A DNA stretch of 64,000 bases from Mesostigma viride (GCA_009746045.1 RPFO01000219.1:789501-853500), one strand, 5' to 3'; counted from the stretch's first letter, positions 22,443 through 34,525 are shown. Program-made: numbers and translations. Notes: generated by a model from the letters alone, not told the origin.

Positions 22443-25400
22443 CTAGTCTAGAAAAATCCTAACTACCCTACTCATCAAAACGCCTCCTCCGCTTGGGGGG
22501 AGGTGGTTTGCCCACAGGGTCGGGCGTGTGAGCCTTGACAATCCTCTTCCACCGCGTCTTGTTCTGCATGGCAGTCCAAAGAAGGGAGAGAGAGTGGATG
22601 CGGTATTCAAACTGGGCTGGGACCAGTAGGTCATCCAGCAACATCTGCACGTAGTTCGTGACATGTTTCCCTACCTTTTTGGGAATGTCCTTGGGGCCAG
22701 GCCAGGTCAAAATATGTGCCGTCCTGGCTGGCCAAGCCGCTGGGGGCCTGCCAGACCAAGGGCGGTGTCGACCTGGCTAGTGCGAGCAAGGTGTCCTACA
22801 AATGCTATCCTACGCTGTCTAATCTCGTCCGAAATACGAGGCATGCCCTGATACAAAGACTCTGAGGACGGGCGCTTGGAAAACCCTACGTTCAGGACCT
22901 GTCAGAGCATCCTGTAAACTGTGCCGTCTAACCTAGCTGCCAGTGTGGGTGTGAGTGTCCACGCCTCGGCGCCATACGTGAGCACCGTAAGGACGAGGAC
23001 CTTGAAGAGCATGCGCTTGCGGTGGTCGCCCAGGCCCTTGGAGCGCCAGTAGGTGTTGAGCAAAGGAAGCCTAGCCCAGGCCAGGCCGATGCGGGTGTCC
23101 ACATCGTTGGCGGTGTCAGGGAGCCAGCTCCCTAACAGCTTGAAGCGATCGCAGAACGGGACCTCCGTCCCGTCGAGCAGGCGCGGCAGCGGTGGTGTAC
23201 TGGAGGCCCCAATCACCATCGCCTCAGTTTTGACACTAATCTCCAACCCCACCGCCCGCGCCTCCAGGCCCAGACAGTCCAGCCAGGTCTGAATGTGCTC
23301 GGGGCTCTCGATGAGGTACGTGGTGTCATCCGCATAAATCACTGAGGTCGGCAAGGCGGTAACCAGGTCTAACCCCGCCGTGCTCTTTCACGTTAAGGAT
23401 GTCCAAGCCTGGCTCGAACCCCTTAAGAGCAGTAAAGCGCGCACGTGCCCGGCGCATGACGTGATCCACGACAATAATGAACAGGTATGGGGACAGGACA
23501 CAACCTTGCCACACCCCGTGGTGAAGGGCGAATGGTGGAGTGGTGCCCTCCGCAGTCCGCACTACTGCCTGTGAGCCCTCATACAGTCGGCGAATGGCAG
23601 CAATAAACGCAGGTGGTACCCGATCCAGAGCTAGGATGGCCCAAAGACCCTCCCAGAGAACCGTGTCAAAGGCCTTGATATAGTCAACAAAAATGAAGAC
23701 CAGCGGCAAACTGTCAGGGGGAAGTCGACGCACCTCCTCCATCAACCGGCGCGCGACAAACACAGCCATGACAGTGTTACGACCACGACGGAAACCCATC
23801 TGAGACTCACCCAGCAGGTGTGGGTCCAGCGCGGCGCGGAGCCTGTGCAGCATCATGCGCATGAAGACCTTCAGCGCGGCGCTCTGGAGGCAGACACCCC
23901 GGTAGTTGCCGGGGTCAGCAGCAGAGCCCTTCTTGTACAGCATGACGCGGATGGCCGTCTGCCACTCAGCAGGCGGAGGCTCGTCAGAGAGCAGGACACG
24001 GTTGCAGAACGCCAGCAGAAGATCCCTAACCGCCGGATCAGGGGTCTTCAGCATGCAGCTCAGCAGAAAGGTGGTCGGCACCGACCGCCGCATCGTACCG
24101 CAGGCGAGCAAGGGCGCCGTCCAATTCCTGCAAAGTGTCAGAAGGGGGGGACGACGTCGTCAGTGGCAAGGCAGCCCTCCTGCAAGGCGGGGACTTGGTA
24201 GTCCGCGGCCGAGGAGGGGGGCGCTGGCGGCGGCGGGGGTCCGGCGATCCCGAGGCGGGCGGCCGTCTCGGGGTGAAGCGGCCGGGGGGGGGGCGCGAGC
24301 CCCACCGGTCAAGGAAACATTGTGGGCCAACCAGCGGTCAAGGCTGACCGGCGCCGTGCCGTCCCCCGTGTGCTCCACCGGGGTGCGCTGCCGCGCCGGC
24401 GGCGCCGGCCGCCGAGCCGGTCGAGGTGGTACCATATGTGCATGTCCTTGCCCTGGTTGCGAGCCTAGCAGGCCTTGGCATCCGCGATGCACTGGGCCGC
24501 CTCCGCGTCCTGACTGAGCGTGCTCGTAGGCCTCCACAAGGGCGGCCTTGAGCAATGGTTTCTGCAGCGGGTCCCGGTTACGCTTGAGGCGGTGCCGGGC
24601 GGCCAAGACCTTGGGGTCCTGGCGGTAGAGCGGGCCGGGGCGGCGGCGGGGCATGACCGGCAGGTGCCGGGCCGCCAGCAACGGGGCACGGGCCGCAAAG
24701 CCCGCAAAAATGGCGGCGTTGGGGGCACCCTTGTCCAGCTCGTCGACGTCCGCCCGGGCGTTCAGGGCCGGCGACAGGTACTCCTGGCGGCACCGGTTCC
24801 GCTCGTGCTCGGCGTCCGTCCAGTCCTCAGGATCTCCCCGGACCGGGCGTAGAGCAGACCAGTCAGGGCGGACCAGTGCGGCGCGGCGCGCGGGGACGTG
24901 GAACCGGAGCCGAATGGTCGCGCGCACCAACCGGTGGTCAGAGCACACCGTGGGCATGTCAAACACTCGGGCGTCCAGAACCGGCCGAGGTGCACCTGGG
25001 CTGCCGTACCACCACGTAGTCCAGACAGGCCTGACGGCCGTTAGGGCCACGAAAAGTGACCAAGTCCTGTGAGGGACGTTGGAAGTGGCAGTTGACAGCA
25101 ACCATCCCGCTATCCCGCAAAAAGGCAGAGAAAAGGGGAGTGTTGGCGTTAGCTTCCGTGTCAGCAGGCGCAAAGCGACTGCCAGCAGTGCCCACGGGGA
25201 GCGTAGCATTGGCGTCGAGCAGCATAACCAAAAAGTGGCGGGCCGGAGTGACCCCCTCAAGGCTATGCAAAGACTCGAAGATCGAACTCTTGGCGCTCCG
25301 ACTCAGGTAGACCACTATGGGGTGCATAGCCCACCCCCACGGTGAGGTGGTGCTTAGACCGCCCCTCGACGGATCGAGGTGAAATGTGCTACCATAAGGC

Positions 25401-25953
25401 GTGGTGTTAGGAACTTAAGCGTACTGAGGCTAGCAACTGCCAACGTTCGGCGAACACAAAAGACCAACACCATGGTGCACCTTGGCCTGGCGTCCCACTT
25501 CCAGCGAAGTAGAAACGCCAACCGCCTGCAAGGCGGTTAGTGCTCACCGTCCCAAATGGCACCTGGCGACGGTGTTCCTGGACGCCTAGAATAGATACAC
25601 GATGCTCTATGCAAAATGCGACTAGCTCCTCTACCCGGCAGCTATGGTCGTCATCTGCTAGCAATGTACGTGTGTTGAAAGTGGCAAGGGCCAAGGATGG
25701 TGCACCATGGACCAACACCAAGGTGCACCTTGGCCTGGCGTCCCACTTCCAGCGAAGTAGAAACGCCAACCGCCTGCAAGGCGGTTAGTGCTCGATCACC
25801 GTCCCAAATGGCACCTGGCGACGGTGTTCCTGGACGCCTAGAATAGATACACGATGCTCTATGCAAAATGCGACTAGCTCCTCTACCCGGCAGCTATGGT
25901 CGTCATCTGCTAGCAATGTACGTGTGTTGAAAGTGGCAAGGGCCAAGGATGCC
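22443..25953 (-). pseudogene. LINE ORF2 with APE endonuclease and reverse transcriptase, decayed
   Basis: On the minus strand the order is APE-type endonuclease, RT, C-terminal tail. The endonuclease begins LATFNTRTLLADDD with QEHRR, then DANATLPVGTAGSRF, LVTFRGPNGRQACLDYVVV, and ends in the catalytic SDHRLVRATIRL. The RT (24.1-22.9 kb) has NYRGVCLQSAALKVFMRMM, SQMGFRRGRNTVMAVF, the motif-A VDYIKAFD, GVWQGCVLSPYLFI and the motif-C box YADDT. The tail runs through ILTWPGPKDIPKK to PPPPKRRRRFDE and stop at 22443. Several frameshifts and a duplicated endonuclease start make it inactive. The family is APE-type non-LTR. No ORF1 is attached. Confidence 0.9.
25463..25953 (-). repeat. 248-bp tandem duplication of the LINE endonuclease start
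   Basis: 25463-25710 and 25711-25953 carry the same sequence, with a gatc insertion near 25795. Both encode the FNTRTLLADDDHSCRVEEL segment, so the endonuclease N-terminus is present twice. Confidence 0.85.
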
Positions 25954-26629
25954 TGCTGGCCCACCAGGGGAGATCGAACGGCGATGGGTGATGGGGGTGA
26001 ATGCGGCGGGGAATGGAGGTGGGGGTGGAACGGAGGGGGGAAGGGAAGCGGTGGAAATAGTGCTTTTCATCGCATTTATTTTGTCCTGCAGGCGTAGGAT
26101 GCGAGCCTGCCGCCTGCTCTGGGTATTCGGGGGACGGGGATGCTTGCGCAACGCAGAGGCGTAGAAAATCTAGCATGCGTTGGGTGTTGCTAATCTTGCT
26201 GCTGAGAGCTGTTGTTCGAGCCCGAGATACCGGCACCACCATGTGTCTCAGTCGACTGTTAGTCAACAAACAAGGCTACACATATTTCGATCCAAATAAA
26301 CCTTTTTGGTTCAATGTTACCATGCATCTGTCTCCCTCCATGCAGGTCTAATCCTACAGATAGCCACACGGCTCCCGCGGCCGTGTTCGCGTCTTTCCTC
26401 TCAGACCACTACCTGAGTCCTTCCATGACGTTGGATAGCCATTAATTCATAAACAATGCACATTAAGAAGGGGACGTGACGGTCGCGACTTTTTTCGCGC
26501 CAAGAAAGTACGTCGCGCCGGCCGGTACCGACGGACAATACGTGACATTGTGGTGCAAAGTGCGCGCACCGAGCGGAGGTGGCCATGGCGACATCCATTC
26601 CGTTAAAATATCAAGGAGACAACCAGCGC

Positions 26630-26998
26630 AGGCCTTCTGGGTGAGATTAAGCTGACCGCCCACCGCCTCCCCCGCGCGCGGGGCAAGGCAGGGGCGCCTC
26701 CGCTTCTTCTCATCTTTGAGAGCCCATCGGACAAGATTTCGTTTCTCAGACGCCGCAAGCGGCTCGCGAACACTCCCTTCACCGTGGACGACGACTTGAC
26801 CCTGGCGCAGCAACAACGGCGACGGGAGCTATGGCCGACCTACCTCCAGCTCCGGCAGACCAAGGCGGGGCAGCCGGTGTACTGGAAGGAGGCGGCCATC
26901 TACGTCGGCCACAAGCCCTGGCATGCGACCCCCGCGGCCCCAGCGACTCCAGACACCCCACTGAGCTTAGGGGAATACAGCAGCAGTAGTGTAGAATA
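26630..26998 (+). pseudogene. LINE ORF1-like C-terminal domain, fragment
   Basis: Encodes LGEIKLTAHRLPRARGKAG, then SDKISFLRRRKRLANTPFT, then the conserved DDDLTLAQQQRRRELWPTYL and GQPVYWKEAAIYVGHKPW, ending at 26996-26998. The pattern of acidic strand, Arg-rich helix, Leu-x-Pro and final Tyr/Trp strand resembles the C-terminal domain of L1 ORF1 proteins, which bind RNA in the L1 particle. It is the same family as the longer copies at 32631 and 53219. It lacks the N-terminal and coiled-coil part. Confidence 0.7.
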
Positions 26999-27019
26999 GA
27001 TAGACCGTGGCCATGTACA

Positions 27020-27284
27020 CACAGATCTCGAATAATTTATCTAGTACCAAAACCGAAAGGCTTGCATCACTCCCCGGAAAGGAGAACTTTTGCGGATGAC
27101 TGTAGGTGTCAGTTGGCGATGCCCTAGGATCCGGAGACGTCCGTCCTTTAGTCAGCAAAATTGGTGCGAGAGGTCCCCAGTTCGATTCCGGCCTGGATTC
27201 ATTTGCAGATCGCGGTTTTCCGCGTTTTCCGCGGACCGGCACTGAACGCAAATGGTTTTCACCCTTGCGGCGTGCCAAATCAGA
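27020..27284 (+). mobile_element. SINE-like insertion with tRNA-type B box, 7-bp TSD
   Basis: It sits between two atgtaca repeats (27013-27019 and 27285-27291) inside the 3' region of ORF1-only copy A. The core (27136-27284) contains ggtccccagttcgattcc, a good match to a pol III B box (GGTTCGANNCC). It is about 90% identical by eye to the inverted copy at 56778-56924. The first 115 bp are absent from that copy. The A box is weak and the spacing too short for a functional tRNA. Confidence 0.65.
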
Positions 27285-27700
27285 ATGTACATGTACGCCT
27301 CCTACATGTACAGGCACTATACCAGCTGAGCCACGCGCATTATTTATTGCCATGTACATGTGTGCCTATGATGTGCCACACTCCAGATGATGCCTAGTTT
27401 TATTTAGTTATGCTGCACATGCCCATGCAGAGAGCTGCTCTCTGCTGAGATGCCACGCTCTAGCTTTTGTATAGCTATGATGATCTTCCCCCACATGACA
27501 TGCTCCCCCTTAGCTGGGCATAGCGTGATAGATCATGAGGGTGCAGGTGCCCTGGTGCACCTACAACATGTGAGCAAGTGTCGTTTACTACATTCCCACC
27601 CTTGCAGGAAGTAGCTTCGAATGTATTGTAGGCCATATGCCCCTTCTCTGGGCTATGTGCTACAGATACTCCCAACGGAGTTATGTTCGTAATTAATTAA

Positions 27701-30410
27701 GGGGAGGTGGCACCCCAAAAACCTTAAAATTTGACCCATGCTAATATCACTTGAAATTCATTTGCACAATGCTGAGTTATGATTGGGGGCACTAAATAAC
27801 ATCTCTAGTGAGTTGTCCATGCACTTGTTGGGGGTACTACCCCCATATATACGCCAATAATGCGCTATAAATAGCAAAAGACGCTAATTAGGGCTGGGTA
27901 TGCCCCAGCCAATTCACTTATTTGTTGGCTACCAAAAATCAAGGTCATATAGTTCCCTGAGTTTGTAGCTTGCTGAGCTATTTACATCATGGAAATGGCA
28001 AAACCTTGAACAGTTATTAATTTTCCCGCAAAACAGGTCATTTTTTACCGGACATTGGGAATAAACATGTCATAAACACTTCCGATAAGGCCACAAAATC
28101 AACAAAAATTCCGGCTAACAGGGGGACAGCAGTGTTCCAAGTCCCAGGTCATTCCGACAAGTCTAGCTCAAGTTATTGCGTCAGACGTGTTTTCAGAAAA
28201 ATGCCCGCTAAAACAGAAAATGTCACTATATCAGCCCTTGTAAGCATCCTGCACAAGGCAGGCAGGGCAAAACCAATCCCCCTTGGGCTTCTTAGTCAAC
28301 GGGGGGTCAGCGCAGCACCCATGCAGTCCTCCCTTGCACCCGAATGTGCTGCACAGCAGGAAAGGGACACCGTCAATTTCATCGGGGGACGCACATGCAA
28401 GGCAAGGAATATCATCACATCATTCTCATCATCACTACTACCTTCCCCATCGTCCCCTGCCCCTCCCTTTGCATCACGTCGTGGCAGCCACCCTTAAAAC
28501 AGGTCATTCCGACAAGTCTAGCTCAAGTAATAAGGTTATGCGTGCTAAAACCTGAACATAAGCTTAAGGGGGGTTTTCTTTGTATACATGGCCACTTAGG
28601 CATGATGTTTTCCATCCAAAAAGCCAGAAAGCATGCCCCACTCGATCACAAAACATAAGCAAACGGCTAGGCACCACATCTGCCCTCACCTGCCCTCGGC
28701 ATGGCCAACCTTGCCAGCGCAAGCATAGCAACACGATCGCTAGGCATACATGCCAAGAGAGCATACACTATACTCTACCCAAGGTTACCTTGTAAACTTA
28801 ATGCCAAGAACTCAGCAAATCTATGATCAAAAGCACATATAATTAACTCTAGCACACTGATGACGACACATGCTCAAGGTTGGGGGTCACTGTGGCACGC
28901 ACTGATGGGTTTCCTAGACGACCACTCACCACCTGACAAGGCGCTAAGGACCACTCAGAAAGCAAGTAAACACAATCACACTTTACATGCCATCAACATG
29001 GATCAAATCCATGCTGAATATGTTATGAAGTACAAAGGGGTGGCCACGCACCTCATACTCCTTCACCGTCCCTCGAGCATGGCCAGACTTATAAGTACGT
29101 GAATAGCAATTATGATGATGGCACTAACATGCATTACCAGCATTCTCTATGTTTCTCCCAGGTTAGAGTGTAAGGGTTATGCCAACCAAGCTTACCAACA
29201 CAGCAACAACTCCTTAACTGCCCTACCCGACATGGGCAACAAACTGGAACTATGGAGGGCAAGGAACCAAGGAGATCATGGCATACAAAGCTTGCATGCA
29301 GTCAACCATGTCAACCATGGTTGGCTCAGCACATTGCTGTCTTGTCACATCATCATAACAAGGAAAGCTCAAGTAAACCAATGATGGCAGCTATCTACAT
29401 GCAGTCACACAAATGCAATATCTCCAACATGATCGTCGATAAAAAACTTCCTTCCCTGCACGATAAATGCAAAGAAACCAGTGGCGGCCGTTCAGCTTCT
29501 GACCGCTGTGATGCCGCTGCGAGGAAAGGGTGCGTCACTATCACACAACAAGAAGCGTCCATACGCACAACATCCTTGCCAGAACACGTGCTATGAAATC
29601 CCTTACGCCTTCCCTAGGATCTATCGGCTGAGACTGAAGCGGATTTGATCAAGACATCAACGAAAACAAGCTAAAGCTGCCAGGTATTCGTCAACACGAC
29701 GGCGAGCAACGGAGAGTTAACTGGCGGAAACTGACCAAAACGAACGCAAAAAACTTCGAACGATGAGCTCTTCGAAGAAAGAACTGATAGTAGATAACAG
29801 TCGCCACAAATCTATACCTTGCCCTCGTAGATCCCTCGCCCAGGCGCGCAACAACGGCCGTTCTTCCATGGAAGGTTCCGACATGCACTGCGCAGGCCTC
29901 AAGAAATACTTACCGAGAATGGCCGAAAATGTAGCAAAAAGCACCCGTTCGGTTTAGAATTCGATGCTACCGATATGAATGCATCCTTCACGGTCAAAAA
30001 GACCCCCAAAACTGAGAATTTACTGCCGCAATCACGAATTCTATTTTATTCCGCGCGACAAAAAAATGCAGATTACCCCCCATGCCGATGGCAGTAAAAG
30101 AAAGCAGCGGTATTGTAAACCAGCCACTTGCCGCCGCAACCCAACATCATTAAATCATCGTCTTCAACATCCAAGCATTTTTTTTGCATTTCTCTAGCCC
30201 TACATTGCTAGTTTCGCCTAAACGCAGTCGCCATGGCCACTTCCGCAAGTGGTGCGCGCACGGAGCACCCACTTTTCACGGTACGGCCGGTGCCGCGAAT
30301 TTTTTCGCGCGGAAAATATTCGGCGCGCCACGTCCCCTTAATTAATCATCCATGGCCATGATGGGCGCACATGCGCTGGGGCCGCGTGGCAGGCTAATTA
30401 AGTTACTAAT
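27701..30410. other. Gene-poor AT-rich region
   Basis: About 2.7 kb with no supportable gene. A 28-bp direct repeat starting aggtcattccgacaagtc lies at 28146-28173 and 28501-28528, with partial similarity beyond it, which suggests an old 355-bp tandem duplication. Short Met/His/Cys-rich ORFs look non-coding. Confidence 0.4.
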
Positions 30411-30926
30411 CTACTCTACTGCTATATTCCCTAGACTGGGGGTGCCGGCCTGCCAAGGCTTGTGGTCGACGTGGATGATGTCCCCCCTCCAGTATACCGG
30501 TTTCCCCCCTGCGCTTTGCCGTATCTGGAGGTAGGTCGGCCATAGCTCGCGTCGCCGTTGTTGCTGGGCCAGGGTCAGGTCGTCGTCCAGCGTGAAGTGA
30601 GTCCTCGAGAGCTTCTTGCGGTTTTTAAGATCAAACAACAGCTTGTGCGCCATGTACTTAAAGGTGAGGAGGAGCACGGGTGCCGGGCCAGCCTTACCCC
30701 GCGCACGGGGGAGGCGAACAGCCGACATCCGCAGCTCACCAGTAATGTGCATGGGGGCAAGAATGTCGCGCTTAAATTTATGCCGTAAGAAGAGTCGTCG
30801 AGGTCTCATCTGCCGGCTGGTCGAAGTGCTTGACGATGACGTTGTGGCTGCGCTGGGTGCGGTCCGCCTCCTCGCGGACAAATTTCCATCACCATTCATA
30901 TTCATCATCCTGAACGACTTGAACAC
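30411..30926 (-). pseudogene. LINE ORF1-like fragment on the minus strand
   Basis: The last 80 residues are in frame: PRARGKAGPAPVLLLTFKYM, RTHFTLDDDLTLAQQQRRR, ELWPTYLQIRQSAGGKPVYW and HVDHKPW. They end at the stop at 30411. Upstream residues are frameshifted. It is closer to the 53.2-kb copy (KSARGKPVYWRGAVIHVDHK) than to the 32.6-kb copy, so at least two subfamilies exist. Confidence 0.65.
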
Positions 30927-31047
30927 GCGGACAAGATAACGGTGCCCAGGCTCGAGCTATAGCATGGTCCGGATTCTCCCGATTTCTGGCCTGCGCTGGT
31001 TGTCTCCTTGATATCTTCCACCCCATATGCCATTAATTAATTAATTA

Positions 31048-31138
31048 GTAGACTCGTGCTCCCTTTGGGGAGTCACGGAGCATTAACCCCGATGGATGGA
31101 TGGGTGCAAACAGTCCTACCGGTCTAATCTATCTACAT
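31048..31138 (-). repeat. TTAAT-flanked 90-bp hairpin repeat, copy 2
   Basis: Reverse complement of the unit at 22195-22280. It is preceded by cattaattaattaattag. Confidence 0.7.
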
Positions 31139-31173
31139 CAGCTACATACTACATCTAGCTAACGGCATTCTAA

Positions 31174-32134
31174 CTACAACATCGATCTAGACAGCCGCTG
31201 CCCGAGGGGAGCTGTCCGGCCGTGTGCCTCCCACGGGATTGCACACGCAGGCGCTTCCCCACTGCGGGGGCCTCGTTGTCCTCTATGACCTGGGCCCACT
31301 TGGCCTTGTCCATCATCTTCTTCCAAAATCACGGAGAGGCCTAGGCCCCCCATGTCCTCTACTAGCTGTTCTTTGAAGGTGCGGGCCTTGCGGCGTCTAA
31401 CATCACTGGGCCCGGCCCACGTCAGGAGGTGCCGGCCAGGCTGGGCTGGTCGCAGTCCTGCGGGGGGGCCACGTGAGGTGTCTACTTGGTTGGTGCGAGT
31501 TAGGTGCCCTACTAGCTGCAGGCGTCGCTGCTTAATGGTGCTGGTGATATATGGCATGCCCTGGTACAGGTCCTCATTGCGGACATGAGCAGCATATCCT
31601 ACTCTGAAAATGGAACGCAGCATGTTGGTGACCGCGCTGTCCAGCTTGCGGGCCAGGTCGGCGGGTTGGGTCCACGTCTCGGCCCCATACGTGAGAACAG
31701 GGAGGACGAGGACCTTGAACAGGTCCTGTTTCTCGATCTTGCCCAGGGGCTTGCGCCACAGGGCCCGGTACTGGCGTAAAGCGTGCCAGGCGAGGGAGAT
31801 GCGATGGTCCACATCAACCTCGCAGCTGGGGAGCAGGCTGCCCAGCAGCTTGACGCGGTCCCGATACAGGACTCGAGAGCCGTCGAGGAGATCGATAGAG
31901 GGGCGGCGGGGAGTGGGTGAGCCCAACCGCCAGGGCCTCTGTCTTCTTGCTGACCTCAAGCCCCACTGCACGGGCCTCGATAGCCAGGCAGTCAAGCCAT
32001 GTCTGCACGTGCCCAGTGTCCTCGAGGATCGAGGGTGGTGTCGTCTGCATAGATGATGTCTGCCATATGCCATGCAGGCCTTCTAGGCCAGCTCCCCAAT
32101 TAAGCCGCCCCGTGCGAGCATGATCGGGATGCAT
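31174..32134 (-). pseudogene. LINE reverse transcriptase fragment, second family
   Basis: Starts at the RT catalytic box (a frame near 32050 reads ADIIYADDTTLDP) and runs on as TWLDCLAIEARAVGLEVSKK, LLGSLLPSCEVDVDHRISLA, LVLPVLTYGAETWTQPADLA and LLTWAGPSDVRRRKARTF to the stop at 31174. The order matches the LINE at 22.4-25.9 kb but the sequence is clearly diverged, so this is another lineage. It is truncated upstream of motif C. Confidence 0.8.
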
Positions 32135-32630
32135 GACCCATCATATGGCGGTGCAAATGCACCTTGTGCACCCAGAGCAGGCCGGTGACAGTTTACATCC
32201 TACACCTGCAGGTTGTAGCCCAGACTGTATCTAAAACCCATAGATGCCCCTTTGTCTCAGGGCTATGCGTTACATACGCTCCCCATGGAGCTATGTTCTT
32301 AATTAATGAATTAATTAATTAAACCCCCTGCCGTCGGAAGGAGCGTGTTTGCAAACGCGGGAGGCATGCTAGACAGGACCCCTAGGGTCGCGAGCACCAT
32401 TAGGGTAGAATTGTTTTGTAGATAGCTTATAGACCACATACATGTGTGCCCATTACTAACTACATAGCCACGAGCCACGAGCCACGAGATAGCCATGGCT
32501 GACGGCGGAGCTCATAACTTTCACGTTTGAGCACCGAACTTTCACGTTTTAGCCGTGAATATCACAATCGATGCGTCTTTCTACGACGCACATGCTGATA
32601 CGATTTTCCGAAGCTATTACGCAATATACG

Positions 32631-33959
32631 ATGAGCAAACGCCTCTCGACGCAACGCAGCCTGGCGGCTGCGCTCGGCAATGAAAATCCGCCTGCAGCTT
32701 CGGCTGCAGCTTCGCCCACCGGCCCAGATGGCAACGGTGACACTAGTCGTGCACTGGTGCTCGCCCAGCCTTCCGGGCTTGCCTCGCCATCTGCATCGCC
32801 TGAACCTAAGCGCAGTCGCTCTGCTGAGCCGCCCTGGGAAGAGACCTCCTTTGACGTCAACAGCCCCGGCTTCTGGCAACGTCGCAGCCCCGGTTGGTTC
32901 ATGGAAGACGTGTTTCTCGGCAATCACGCCTCACTTCTAGCCCTGTGCGTGTACCTCACGTCCCACAACCGCGGCCGCTGGCCTGGTAATGGCCAGCTTG
33001 TCGACCCCGCCGAGGCTCTCCCAGTCATTCACCGCATGAGTCGCCCCACGCTTCAACGCTTCGCCCTCTGCTCCCTTGTTGGACGCTCCGAATCCGCGAT
33101 CTGGGCTTCCTCACCTTCCCCACTGCTCCCCCCCACCTTCCCCACCGAAGCCACCATCCGCACCCTCCTCAAGGAAGCTTTCGAGCAGCACGTGGCCCCT
33201 CTTGCCGCAGATGTGGCGGCAATTGGCGGCACGCTGGCTGCTGAGCTCCCCACCATCCCCACCGCCACCGCCACCCTCCTCGCCTCCACCCCCCCACCCC
33301 CCTCCGCCTCCACCGACTCCATCACCGCCCAGCTCCGCGACATCGACCAGCGCCTCAAGGATAATGCAATCGCTATCGAGGTCTTGCAGAACACAGCAGG
33401 CCTCACCGCCCAGGCAGTGAAGGACATTGCCGCCAAGCCAGCCCCGGCTGGCCTGGCCGGCGATGCTCCTCCCATCACGACCTGGGCGGACATGCTTAAG
33501 CAACATACCACCTCCACCACCTCCGCCGTCGCAGCCCAGCTCCAGCGGCAGACGCTTGACCTCTGCGAGGAGGCCGAGCTCGCCAAGCGCAGCCTCAACG
33601 CAATACTCAAGAACTTCGACATGGAAGAAGGTGAGAATTCCAAGAAGCTTGCACGTGCGTTTGAGAGCAAAATCCTTGCACGCATGGGCCTTCTTGGTGA
33701 GATCAAGCTGACCGCCCACCGCCTCCCCCGTGCGCGGGGTAAGGCAGGGGCGCCTCCGCTTCTTCTCATCTTTGATAGCCCAGCGGACAAGATTTCGTTT
33801 CTCAGACGCCGCAAGCCGCTCGAGAAGACTCACTTCACCGTGGACGACGACTTGACCCTGGCACAGCAACAACGGCGACGGGAGCTATGGCCGACCTACC
33901 TCCAGCTCCGGCAGACCAAGGCGGGCCAGCCGGTGTACTGGAAGGGGGCGGCCATCTGA
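32631..33959 (+). CDS. L1-ORF1-like protein of an ORF1-only element
   Basis: 442 residues from MSKRLSTQRSLAAAL; this start is favoured because copy D begins the same way (MTSKRLSTQRSL). Order: Ala/Ser/Pro-rich N-terminus; segment around WFMEDVFLGNHASLLALCVY; a long Ala/Gln helical, probably coiled-coil region (ITAQLRDIDQRLKDNAIAIE, LDLCEEAELAKRSLNAILK). The C-terminal domain has KTHFTVDDDLTLAQQQRRR and ELWPTYLQLR. By analogy with L1 ORF1 it would trimerise and bind RNA. Its last codons are cut off: 4 extra bases (tgag, 33957-33960) create a stop just before the YVGHKPW strand present in other copies. Confidence 0.75.
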   Translation: MSKRLSTQRSLAAALGNENPPAASAAASPTGPDGNGDTSRALVLAQPSGLASPSASPEPKRSRSAEPPWEETSFDVNSPGFWQRRSPGWFMEDVFLGNHASLLALCVYLTSHNRGRWPGNGQLVDPAEALPVIHRMSRPTLQRFALCSLVGRSESAIWASSPSPLLPPTFPTEATIRTLLKEAFEQHVAPLAADVAAIGGTLAAELPTIPTATATLLASTPPPPSASTDSITAQLRDIDQRLKDNAIAIEVLQNTAGLTAQAVKDIAAKPAPAGLAGDAPPITTWADMLKQHTTSTTSAVAAQLQRQTLDLCEEAELAKRSLNAILKNFDMEEGENSKKLARAFESKILARMGLLGEIKLTAHRLPRARGKAGAPPLLLIFDSPADKISFLRRRKPLEKTHFTVDDDLTLAQQQRRRELWPTYLQLRQTKAGQPVYWKGAAI

Positions 33960-34425
33960 GTACGTCGGCCACAAGCCCTGGCAAGCGACCCCCTCGACCA
34001 CCGGCCGCGGCCCCAGCAACTCCAGCCCCAGCCTAGGGGAAAACAGCAGCAGTAGTGTAGAATAGTTAGACCGTGGCCTTGTACATGCCCGCCTACTACA
34101 GGCACTATACCAGCTTAGGCCTAGCCTTTTTAGTCATGTACATGTGTGCCTATGATGAGCCACCCTCCAGATGATGCCTAGCTTTATTTAATTATGCGTG
34201 CCCATGCAGGGAGTAACTCTCTGCTGAGACGCCATGCCCTAGCTTTTTTGTATAGCTATGCTGATCTTCCCCCCCATGACAGGCTCCCCCTTCGCTGGGC
34301 ATAGCTTGAAGATCATGGGGATGCAAGTGCCCTGGTGCACCTAGAGCAAGGGTCCTTTACATTCCCACCCTTGCAGGAGGTAGCTTAGAATGTATGATAG
34401 GTCATATGCCCCTTCTCTGGGCTAT

Positions 34426-34503
34426 TAAATTATAACATGCCTCCGTGGGGAGGTCATGTAGCACATATTCCATGATGGATGGGGTGGAGGAAGCCGCGTG
34501 ATC
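34426..34503 (+). mobile_element. 78-bp LINE 3'-end scar with 11-bp TSD
   Basis: It lies between ctctgggctat at 34415-34425 and 34504-34514. The insert (attaaattataacatgcctc ... gccgcgtgat) matches 22335-22420, just beyond the 3' end of the minus-strand LINE at 22.4 kb. It is therefore that family's 3' terminus, severely 5'-truncated. Confidence 0.75.
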
Positions 34504-34525
34504 CTCTGGGCTATGTGCTACATAT

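Larger units (their letters stand above)
26605..27700 (+). mobile_element. ORF1-only element, copy A (5'-truncated)
   Basis: The ORF1 C-terminal half (26630-26998) is followed by the family 3' region (gctctctgctgagatgcc, cttcccccacatgaca, gggctatgtgctaca). It ends actcccaacggagttatgttc plus attaattaa at about 27700. A SINE-like insert (27020-27284) interrupts the 3' region. The leader tatcaaggagacaacc at 26605 is shared with other loci and joins ORF1 abruptly, so the 5' part is rearranged. No reverse transcriptase follows. Confidence 0.7.

Noticed and set aside
27140-27210. Functional tRNA gene
   Set aside because: The B box is good, but the distance from the possible A box is about 14 nt too short, the acceptor stem does not pair, and the sequence is duplicated with target-site duplications. 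A SINE is more likely.
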